Shown here piece by piece: positions 23,966-30,535 of a stretch of DNA of 35,600 bases. A model generated the notes under the pieces. That model made no database searches and was not told the DNA's origin. It saw nothing but the letters and a program-made list of their open reading frames with translations. Made by a program: the position numbers and the translations under genes. This DNA is from Coprococcus sp. (GTDB taxonomy: Bacteria; Bacillota; Clostridia; Lachnospirales; Lachnospiraceae). The stretch covers positions 1 through 35,600 of the forward strand of contig JAEDGN010000020.1 in the NCBI GenBank assembly GCA_016297495.1. The letters run 5' to 3'. The first letter of the stretch is position 1; every line of letters starts with the position of its first letter.

Positions 23966-24328
23966 TCACTTCTTTATTTTTGAACTGCAGATCAGAGATG
24001 CAAGGAAACTGAATATGAGTGAACCACAGATACCTGCCGCCGAAGCCTGAAAACCGCCAATAAAGATACCATAAAATCCCTGACTGTCAACGGCCTGACG
24101 GACACCGTTCCACAAGTTATATCCAAATCCCAGCAGCGGTACCGTTGCCCCGGCCTGACCAAAATCTACAACCGGTTTATAAATACCAATCATTCCAAGG
24201 ACAGCACCCGTGCACACCAGAAGCACCATAATACGTCCCGGCATCATTTTCGTCTTTTCCATCAATAACTGTACCAGGGCACAAATAATCCCACCTGTCA
24301 GAAAAACCTTCAGATATACATAAAGCAT
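23966..24328 (-). CDS. spoVAE: Stage V sporulation protein AE (SpoVAE family)
   Basis: A 120-residue membrane protein with about four helices. The conserved stretches GGIICALVQLLMEKTK, YKPVVDFGQAGATVP, LLGFGYNL and FGFL-like SFLASLI match SpoVAE. It belongs to the SpoVA channel, which moves dipicolinic acid into the forespore and releases it at germination. A longer frame begins at 24355; the ATG at 24328 has AAAGGAG six bases upstream and gives the family-typical length. Family members usually sit in a spoVAC-AD-AE operon, but here the neighbours are greA and a penicillin-binding protein gene, with no AC or AD nearby. Confidence 0.9.
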   Translation of the reverse strand: MLYVYLKVFLTGGIICALVQLLMEKTKMMPGRIMVLLVCTGAVLGMIGIYKPVVDFGQAGATVPLLGFGYNLWNGVRQAVDSQGFYGIFIGGFQASAAGICGSLIFSFLASLICSSKIKK

Positions 24329-24383
24329 TTTATTCTCCTTTCCTGCTTGCCGCATGTCATATTCAAGACTCGCTTCTACAAAC

Positions 24384-24412
24384 TATTATTGGAAAATAAA
24401 ATGCTTTTATGC
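24384..24412 (-). promoter_or_regulatory. spoVAE: Candidate SigG/SigF-type promoter for spoVAE
   Basis: On the minus strand GCATA (24412-24408) is followed after 17 bases by AATAATA (24390-24384), one base off the CATnnTA pattern of SigG. It lies just after the end of greA and would give spoVAE forespore expression separate from greA. Confidence 0.35.
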
Positions 24413-24413
24413 A

Positions 24414-24917
24414 TTAGAATCCACGGATCTTATCATCCGACTCATCCGTTGTCTTTTCAATTTTCATAATTTTCACATCATAACCATAATGATCATTCAC
24501 CTGTATGTGGACACAGTCACCCTCTCTGTGTCCCAAAAGCGCCTTTCCCACAGGAGATTCAATACTGATACGGCCATTGAGAACATCCTCTCTGATGGTT
24601 GTCACAATGCGATAAGTCTCTTCCTCATCCTCATCCTCGAAGTAGACTGTTACCGTATTATTCAGTCCCACCTCATCACTCTTTGAATGATCCTCAATAA
24701 CCTTCGCCGTCCTGATCATTCTCTCAAGATAGCGGATCCTGCTTTCATTCCGGTTCTTCTCCTTCTTGGCAGCATGATATTCAAAATTCTCGCTGAGATC
24801 TCCATGTTCCCTGGCTTCTTTTACAGCCTCCAGCGCATTCTTGCGTACAACCAGCTTCCTGTACTCGATTTCATCCTTCATCTTCTGAATATCGTCTTCC
24901 GACAACTCGTCATACAT
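24414..24917 (-). CDS. greA: Transcription elongation factor GreA/GreB family
   Basis: A 167-residue Gre factor that rescues backtracked RNA polymerase by stimulating cleavage of the transcript. The N-terminal coiled coil carries the acidic tip GDLSENFEYHAAKKE (about residues 39-53), whose Asp and Glu residues enter the polymerase. The C-terminal FKBP-like domain contains ISIESPVGKALLGHREGD. AGGAGTG precedes the ATG by seven bases. It starts 12 bases after the aminotransferase gene and is probably co-transcribed with it. The extra acidic run FEDEDEEETY is unusual but lies in a loop. Confidence 0.93.
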   Translation of the reverse strand: MYDELSEDDIQKMKDEIEYRKLVVRKNALEAVKEAREHGDLSENFEYHAAKKEKNRNESRIRYLERMIRTAKVIEDHSKSDEVGLNNTVTVYFEDEDEEETYRIVTTIREDVLNGRISIESPVGKALLGHREGDCVHIQVNDHYGYDVKIMKIEKTTDESDDKIRGF

Positions 24918-24929
24918 GATACTACACTC

Positions 24930-26105
24930 CTATCGGTTCAGAATCCCACTGTCCTTCACAGCCTGTACAGCTTCTTTAATGGCAGCCACATCCAGCACCA
25001 GCGCGAAACGTACAAAACCTTCACCCAGACTTCCGAAGCTGCTGCCCGGTGTAACAATAAGCCCTGTCTTTTCCATCAGTTCCATTACAAACTCATCGGA
25101 ACTGCCAAAGCCTTCAGGAATCGGTGCCCAGGCAAACATGGTTCCCTGACTTAAAGGCACATTCCAGCCAATGGATGTCATACCTTCTGAAAGCGCATGG
25201 TTACGCCTGTCATACTCCTCACACTGTGCCTTCACAGCATCCTGCGGTCCTGTAAGTGCTGCAATGGCACCATACTGCACCGGAAGGAAAATACCATAAT
25301 CTATCTGTGAACGAACACTTCTGAACTTCTCCACAATAGCTTCATTGCCAACAACAAAGGACATTCTGGCTCCTGTGTAATTGTATGACTTGGACAATGA
25401 ATAGAACTCCACACCCACATCCTTCGCTCCTTCAAAGGCCAGGAAAGATTTACCGACACGTCCGCCGTAAATGATATCAGAGTAAGCATTGTCATGAAGA
25501 ATCATAATATGATATTTTTTAGCAAATGCAATTAATTCTTCATAGAAGGAATCCGGTGCTGTCACACAGACAGGATTCAGCGGATAAGACACGATCATCA
25601 CCTTTGCCTGACGCGCCAGTTCTTCCGGTATCTTATCAAATTCTATGATAAAATTATTCTCTTTATGTAATTCATAAGTCTCAACTTTTGCGCCGCAAAG
25701 GAAAGGTCCTGCCGTAAAAACCGGATAGCCCGGATTCGGAACAAGAACCACATCGCCCGGATCACATAATGCCATGGCAATATGTGCCATACCTTCCTGT
25801 GAACCATAAATAGACATGATTTCCTCATGCTTCAGCCCTTCTACACCGTATCTCTCTGCATAGTGATGACTGACAGCATCGAGAAGCTCCGGCAGATCCG
25901 CCAGCGCATATTTATAATTCTCCGGCCTGGAAGCAGCCTCACAGACCGCATCTATAATATGCTGGGCCGGCTTAAAATCCGGTGTTCCAACAGACATATT
26001 ATAGACTTTCTTCCCCTGTCGGATCAATTCATTCTTTTTATCATTTAATACGGAAAATATCCCCGCCTCAAAAGAATCCAACCGCTGAGCAAACTTAAAA
26101 TCCAT
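24930..26105 (-). CDS. Class I/II pyridoxal-phosphate aminotransferase
   Basis: A 391-residue fold-type I aminotransferase. The cofactor Lys is K239 in SLSKSYNYTGARM. Other blocks are MSVGTPDF near the N-terminus, GSQEGMAH, PNPGYPVF, SYPLNPVC, LHDNAYSDI and, late, FVRFAL. The pattern resembles the group of LL-diaminopimelate aminotransferase, MalY/alanine and aromatic aminotransferases; the exact amino acid is not determined by the sequence. AGGAGG lies eight bases before the ATG. It has its own promoter candidate and leads a unit with greA. Confidence 0.92.
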   Translation of the reverse strand: MDFKFAQRLDSFEAGIFSVLNDKKNELIRQGKKVYNMSVGTPDFKPAQHIIDAVCEAASRPENYKYALADLPELLDAVSHHYAERYGVEGLKHEEIMSIYGSQEGMAHIAMALCDPGDVVLVPNPGYPVFTAGPFLCGAKVETYELHKENNFIIEFDKIPEELARQAKVMIVSYPLNPVCVTAPDSFYEELIAFAKKYHIMILHDNAYSDIIYGGRVGKSFLAFEGAKDVGVEFYSLSKSYNYTGARMSFVVGNEAIVEKFRSVRSQIDYGIFLPVQYGAIAALTGPQDAVKAQCEEYDRRNHALSEGMTSIGWNVPLSQGTMFAWAPIPEGFGSSDEFVMELMEKTGLIVTPGSSFGSLGEGFVRFALVLDVAAIKEAVQAVKDSGILNR

Positions 26106-26144
26106 ATCTTCTTCCTCCTGTAAAAACGATTGATGATATTGTCT

Positions 26145-26172
26145 ATTTTAAACCATTTCTCAGGAGATGCAA
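26145..26172 (-). promoter_or_regulatory. SigA-type promoter of the aminotransferase-greA unit
   Basis: On the minus strand TTGCAT (26172-26167) and TAAAAT (26150-26145) are 16 bases apart. Both are one or two bases off consensus. Transcription would begin near 26138, about 33 bases before the start codon. Confidence 0.5.
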
Positions 26173-26191
26173 TAAAAATTTTCTATACGAT

Positions 26192-27049
26192 TTATTTTTT
26201 CCTTACCGGAATCCATATTTCGCAGTAATAGTTGTCGTCCATAGTTCCCTTCTCATACTTTGTCGGATCGTCATAATACTCTACACAGTATCCTGCTGCA
26301 AACTCATAGTCCTTCAATGCCGTCAGCCATTCGGTATAGATTTTCGTATTCACATCCTGCAGTGCATCCGGCATGGCCCCCCTGCAAGGAAATACTGCCC
26401 AGTCAAAAGCAGGAATCGTTCTGGTCACAAATCCATCCGGAATCTCCTTCTGCGGATTGTATGGATCTGCAATCAGGTACTCAAAAGTCTCCTGTCCCAT
26501 TTCCAAATCAATATTGATTCCATAACAGCCACAGATCACTGCACCCTTTCCAGTCTGAAAATGTTCCTGCCAGAACTTTGGCACGGTTTCCTTTGCGCCT
26601 TCATAGGAGAATGTCCTGGCGTTTGCAATAACAGTAAATGCTTCTTTTTTCACGATCTTGTAATCCATAAGATAGCCTCCTTCTAATGATATCCTGATTT
26701 TAAGCGGAGCAAAGGATTTCAATAACACCTCATCCCTGCGAACGGATGTGGGTGTTACTCCATGGAATCTGGTAAATGCTCTGGTAAAACTATCCGGAGA
26801 GTCGTACCCGTACTTCATGGCGATATCAATAATCTTTTCATCAGTAACCAGCAGATCATTCCCGGCCAGTGCCAGTCTCCTGTTTCGAATATACTCGGAT
26901 ACGCTAAACCCGCAGAGCATCGCAAACCCCTTCTGAAAATAGAATGACGATACACCGACGCTTTTCGCAATATCCTCTACTGTGATATCCTCTGTGATAT
27001 GATCCTCCATATATTGAATCGAATTACCTATGATTGCCATCCATTCCAT
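26192..27049 (-). CDS. AraC-family regulator with GyrI-like ligand-binding domain
   Basis: A 285-residue regulator. Two helix-turn-helix units span about residues 10-110, with ITVEDIAKSVGVSSFYFQKGF and the classical second unit IAMKYGYDSPDSFTRAFTRFHGVTP. The C-terminal half (about 128-285) is a GyrI-like/effector-binding domain with aromatic, acidic strands such as YCVEYYDD and YYCEIWIPV, similar to BmrR and Rob ligand domains that bind drug-like or lipophilic compounds. GGGGAGG lies eight bases before the ATG. No transporter is adjacent, so the target is unknown; the aminotransferase gene downstream is a weak candidate. Confidence 0.93.
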   Translation of the reverse strand: MEWMAIIGNSIQYMEDHITEDITVEDIAKSVGVSSFYFQKGFAMLCGFSVSEYIRNRRLALAGNDLLVTDEKIIDIAMKYGYDSPDSFTRAFTRFHGVTPTSVRRDEVLLKSFAPLKIRISLEGGYLMDYKIVKKEAFTVIANARTFSYEGAKETVPKFWQEHFQTGKGAVICGCYGINIDLEMGQETFEYLIADPYNPQKEIPDGFVTRTIPAFDWAVFPCRGAMPDALQDVNTKIYTEWLTALKDYEFAAGYCVEYYDDPTKYEKGTMDDNYYCEIWIPVRKK

Positions 27050-27161
27050 GCTTCTTACCTCCCCTGCTTCTGATCATATTCTATCTCATCAGATGCCCGT
27101 TTTCCCGACTATTTTTGCACAAGTTTGTTCTGTGATGCTGCCATAGCAGCGCCGCCTTCCA

Positions 27162-28688
27162 TTATAATTCTGTATAGGAAATCTGATACTCGTAAATCCT
27201 CATACGATGATCCTTATGCACTTTCTCAACTAATTCCTTTGTCGGAGAATTAAGACAGATTATTCCATAAACTTTTTTTTCTTTATATTCCGTGCTGTGT
27301 TCAAACCAATCCAAATACTCTGCAGTCTGCTTATATGCATCGTCATAACCTGAATCTTTCTTCAGTTCAATGACATACAAATTACCCTCATTGTCTTCGC
27401 ACAAGAGATCCAGCCGCCCAACTGGTATAATAAACTGTCGACCATAAAGACCTTTTCTCCTATACACTTTAAGATTCAGTCCAAATACATTCATCCCGGA
27501 TTCAATTCTTGCTGTCAATTCATCTTCTAACAGTTTTTCATTCGAAAACTGCTGTCTCTTAATTCCAAGGTCTACGCGGTTTTCCCTGGCATTTTCATCG
27601 TCTGTGCTTTCTACTGCAGCTTCTTTTTCAATGCTCTTATTTATCCTGGCATTTGTATTATCAAGTTTTGCCACTCTGCGCCTAAACTCTTTAGAAATCT
27701 TATATTTCCCTGAATTTACAAATGTCTTTGCATCCTTATTCCTGCCTAGTGCTATCAGAACTCTCACATAATTATTTGATGCATATACATAATTTTGATC
27801 TATTTCCAGACATTGTTCAAATAATGCTTTGGCTTCTATATATTTTTTCTGGGTATATAAGCAAAATCCCAAATTATTAATTGTATCAATATTATAAGAA
27901 TTTTCTTCTAAGGACTTTCGATAATACTCTTCTTCCAACCTGCAGTTTTTTAATTTACCATAGCTCCATGCAAACATAAAATATACATCATATTTTCTGA
28001 AAAAGCAGCTGCTATCCTCAATCAATTCCAGATATGCGATTGCATTATTCCACATTTTCATTGAGTAGTAGGTATAAGCAATAAGTTCCTTTATCAAAAT
28101 AATATCCGGATATTTCTGCATTGCATCAAGCAGCATATCTAAAGCCTCTTCATCCGTATTACAACGATGATAATCATCTATGATTTCACACAATTCCGGA
28201 ATTCCGTTTTGACAAGGATATTTTTTTATTAACTGACCTAATGATTTCCAAAATCCAGGAAAAGCTTCTTTAAATGGTTCAAAGCAAGTATCTACAAAGC
28301 CATATTCATCCATAAAATCTTCCGGCTTCTTTATTGTATCCTTTGAATTTTGATATACTTCTTCCAGCCAACATTCAATCAATTTTAGACACTTCTTATT
28401 CTCGTGTTTAAAAAAAGCATATACAGCCTTCATATATGTATATCCAGATGAGATCAACTGAATATTTTTACACAAAAGACTTATGAGATCACTCTTTTCA
28501 AAATTTAACCTATCATATTTAGTAAAACCTACGGATATCATATAAAGTATTTCGTTACAAAATAAAGCTCTAAGACCATCTATATGCTCACTCTTCATAG
28601 TTGCCAGTTTATCGGATATTTCTAAAGCCGTTTGGCAATCAGCAAATTCATTTTGATATAAAGCTTCCAATTCATCATCGGTCAGCAC
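27162..28688 (-). CDS. TPR-repeat protein with C-terminal NucS-like nuclease domain
   Basis: A 508-residue protein of unusual build. The N-terminal two thirds are helical with TPR-like repeats, clearest in INNLGFCLYTQKKYIEAKAL and the following unit. The C-terminus (about 395-508) resembles the NucS/DUF91 endonuclease fold of the PD-(D/E)XK superfamily: D427 in GRLDLL, E441 and K443 in VIELKK, and a Gln in QTAEYLDW. The ATG at 28745 was rejected because a promoter covers it; the GTG at 28688 has AGGGGG at eight bases. The coding sequence is visibly AT-richer than flanking genes. Function is unknown. A nucleic-acid-cleaving defence or repair protein is one inference. Confidence 0.8.
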   Translation of the reverse strand: MLTDDELEALYQNEFADCQTALEISDKLATMKSEHIDGLRALFCNEILYMISVGFTKYDRLNFEKSDLISLLCKNIQLISSGYTYMKAVYAFFKHENKKCLKLIECWLEEVYQNSKDTIKKPEDFMDEYGFVDTCFEPFKEAFPGFWKSLGQLIKKYPCQNGIPELCEIIDDYHRCNTDEEALDMLLDAMQKYPDIILIKELIAYTYYSMKMWNNAIAYLELIEDSSCFFRKYDVYFMFAWSYGKLKNCRLEEEYYRKSLEENSYNIDTINNLGFCLYTQKKYIEAKALFEQCLEIDQNYVYASNNYVRVLIALGRNKDAKTFVNSGKYKISKEFRRRVAKLDNTNARINKSIEKEAAVESTDDENARENRVDLGIKRQQFSNEKLLEDELTARIESGMNVFGLNLKVYRRKGLYGRQFIIPVGRLDLLCEDNEGNLYVIELKKDSGYDDAYKQTAEYLDWFEHSTEYKEKKVYGIICLNSPTKELVEKVHKDHRMRIYEYQISYTEL

Positions 28689-28716
28689 AATAAAATCCCC
28701 CTGTCTTTTTCTTCTT

Positions 28717-28745
28717 ATTCTACCACTCTCCACAATCGCTGTCAT
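28717..28745 (-). promoter_or_regulatory. SigA-type promoter of the TPR-nuclease gene
   Basis: On the minus strand ATGACA (28745-28740) and TAGAAT (28722-28717) are exactly 17 bases apart, each one base off consensus. The -35 box covers the upstream in-frame ATG, so that codon cannot be in the message. The leader would be about 22 bases and contains AGGGGG. Confidence 0.7.
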
Positions 28746-28812
28746 GTTTAGAATTCATTCAAAGAAAAACTCACCGTTCCTCATTCTCTAAAATAAGTAA
28801 ACTTTCAGATGC

Positions 28813-29133
28813 TTAATCCTGCTGCAGCATTTTTTCAGCCTCTCTTACTATGAGTCCCGGCTCCGTAAGATGAATGTAATGCCCACTATGATCAGCCTGT
28901 AAATACATTGACCTTTTACTAAAGCTTAAATATTCTTTCATCAGATTCTGCCACATGTCCTCAATTCTGGCTGCAAACTCAAATGAATTATTACCAAATT
29001 TCATGCTCTCTTCAAGAGCAAACTCAGAAGAATGCGTTATTAAAGTAAACGGAATATCCGGAAAGGTCCCCTTCTCCATTAATCCCTGTACATTTTTCTT
29101 ATCATGGGCACAGATATATTCCTGATAAGCCAC
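28813..29133 (-). pseudogene. C-terminal remnant of an alpha/beta hydrolase
   Basis: About 106 residues matching only the end of an alpha/beta hydrolase. The stretch DIPFTLITHSSEF, the helical region EDMWQNLMKEYL and the final SGHYIHLTEP, which holds the expected catalytic His, are intact. The oxyanion and nucleophile region (GxSxG) is missing. An in-frame TAG stands at 29142-29140, just before the fragment. The GTG start has no ribosome binding site. The fragment runs directly into the MarR-like fragment in another frame, so it looks like debris of a deletion. A functional short protein is unlikely. Confidence 0.65.
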
Positions 29134-29392
29134 CCCATTCTAAATCCTGCAAGCTTCTCCAAAATAAGAAGATTTCAGTTAACCTCAATAATTGCTCCCG
29201 ACCATCCTGTGCATTCTGCTCTCTCTTAATATATCCCCTCTTTACCAATCTGCTTACAGCTGAAACAACAGTTGTCTTCGGCAGATTTAACATGACACCA
29301 TTGTTACATAACGAGAGAAAATCATGATAATCACCTGACGAAAATATCTCCTGATTCATCTCTGCCAAGGCGCGAAGCATTTCCCTCGTCAT
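29102..29392 (-). pseudogene. Truncated MarR-like winged-helix regulator fragment
   Basis: A 96-residue frame with a winged helix in which LPKTTVVSAVSRLVKRGYIKR resembles the MarR recognition helix and DGREQLLRLTE the wing and following strand. The C-terminal dimerisation helix expected after LTE is replaced by unrelated residues (IFLFWRSLQDLEW), where the sequence joins the hydrolase remnant. Its ATG overlaps the stop of the upstream membrane protein gene by four bases (ATGA), so it was once, or still is, translated with it. It may be a broken regulator, or a short DNA-binding protein lacking its dimer arm. Confidence 0.55.
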
Positions 29393-29778
29393 TCCCTCTG
29401 TTTTTCATCGCTTATATTGATTTTTTCACTCCTTTTCTTCCGGGTTGCATTCAGACACAATGCCATACAATTCAGTCCCAGTGCCAGCGGCAGATACCAA
29501 TTGGATTCGCCCTCCGGAAAAACGGTGAGTATGGACTGCACCAGAAAAAAGATCGCACCCAGTTCCAATATAACCGCCAGGAAATACCTTCTGTCCGTCC
29601 TTTTCCAGAATGCCAGCACAAACAGCAGCACCACAATGTCCACATACACCCCGTAAAGGATATATGTAATATGAGCATTCCATGGGAAGAACAACTCCGG
29701 ATGTTCCAGAGCATACAGGATAAAACCAATCGCAGCAATTGCCAGCAAACAGGCCGGGATAAAAAACTGTTTTTTCAT
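29389..29778 (-). CDS. Small four-helix membrane protein of unknown function
   Basis: A 129-residue protein with four predicted transmembrane helices (about 5-22, 36-57, 65-83 and 93-108) and a charged C-terminal tail ending SDEKQRE. I do not recognise a family. The frame can begin at 29796, but the ATG at 29778 has AAAGGAA seven bases upstream and leads straight into MKKQFFIPACLL. Its stop overlaps the start of the MarR-like fragment, suggesting a membrane protein plus regulator pair. A dyad at 29858-29882 lies about 80 bases upstream and may control it. Confidence 0.7.
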   Translation of the reverse strand: MKKQFFIPACLLAIAAIGFILYALEHPELFFPWNAHITYILYGVYVDIVVLLFVLAFWKRTDRRYFLAVILELGAIFFLVQSILTVFPEGESNWYLPLALGLNCMALCLNATRKKRSEKINISDEKQRE

Positions 29779-29857
29779 ATTGCATTTCCTTTCCATAATA
29801 ATATCTTACTGATACGTTATTCTGATATTCTATATTCTACAAGAAAATTCCGACTGT

Positions 29858-29882
29858 ATATAGGTGATTATTACATCTATAT
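29858..29882. promoter_or_regulatory. Palindromic operator candidate
   Basis: ATATAGGTG and CATCTATAT form 9-base arms with one mismatch around a 7-base centre. The dyad lies directly beside a TTGACA (minus strand, 29889-29884) and is followed by TATATA 21 bases from it, a spacing that is too long for an ordinary promoter. A dimeric winged-helix regulator is a possible ligand. Confidence 0.45.
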
Positions 29883-29938
29883 GTGTCAATTTTTCAGTCA
29901 TTTGCACCAGTAAGTTTTTTACTATGCTCGTAACACAC

Positions 29939-29978
29939 AAAAACGCCTATATCTATTTTCTTATAGATATAAGCGTTT
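29939..29978 (-). terminator. Terminator of the deoD-to-PPTase operon
   Basis: A 16-bp stem (AAACGC plus nine A/T pairs and one wobble) with a six-base loop ends GCGTTTTT on the minus strand, 27 bases after the phosphopantetheinyl transferase stop. The region 29779-30004 also holds the dyad at 29858-29882; no gene was seen in it. Confidence 0.85.
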
Positions 29979-30004
29979 ATTTCCACTTCATAAAGCAGCT
30001 GCTT

Positions 30005-30535
30005 CTACAGTGTCTCCATCGCAGTGACCACATACATCCCCTGCCATATGAACTGCCGGTACCGGATTCCCGGCAGCGGTTGTCCGGGAATACATTCTGT
30101 CCGTTCAAAGGCAGCCAATCCTTCCCCCGTCAGTTTGATGCAGGCTTCTTTCATGGTCCAGACCCGCATGAAGGCCTCATCCTGCTTCTCTGAAGATAGG
30201 ATATAGATCCGCTCCTTTTCGGTCAGCTTCCTCAGAACTGCCCAGGGGAAAGACCGTATTTTCTCGGCATCTATACCCACCGGACGGCTGCCGACGACGC
30301 AGGTCACAAGCCCTGACGTATGACTGAGATTAAAATGTATGTCCGGTCGATTGCTGAGATAAGGTTTTCCTGCTTCACCAAAGTTCAGCCATGCCTCATC
30401 TTTCGATATCTTCATCCCAAAGCTTTCCGACAGAGCAAACTGCACCAGCTGCCAGCCTGCCTCATGCTGATAATCATTCTCCGGCATCTTATTTTGAAAA
30501 ATCTCCCTGTCGTAACTTTCCAGATAAATCTGCAT
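30005..30535 (-). CDS. 4'-phosphopantetheinyl transferase, Sfp type
   Basis: A 176-residue enzyme that transfers the phosphopantetheine arm of CoA to a carrier protein. Conserved blocks are GKPYL, FNLSHT, VGIDAEKI (the magnesium-binding Asp and Glu) and WTMKEACIK. It is shorter than the about 220 residues of Sfp itself, as are many gut Clostridia homologues. Its ATG shares one base with the stop of the upstream glycoside hydrolase gene (TAATG), a sign of coupled translation. No carrier protein, PKS or NRPS gene is in the window, so its target is unknown. It is the last gene before a strong terminator. Confidence 0.92.
   Translation of the reverse strand: MQIYLESYDREIFQNKMPENDYQHEAGWQLVQFALSESFGMKISKDEAWLNFGEAGKPYLSNRPDIHFNLSHTSGLVTCVVGSRPVGIDAEKIRSFPWAVLRKLTEKERIYILSSEKQDEAFMRVWTMKEACIKLTGEGLAAFERTECIPGQPLPGIRYRQFIWQGMYVVTAMETL

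Noticed and set aside
27130..27160. GCTGC / GCAGC hairpin after the TPR-nuclease gene
   Set aside because: Five base pairs without a following T-run; may be chance, so it was not listed as a terminator.
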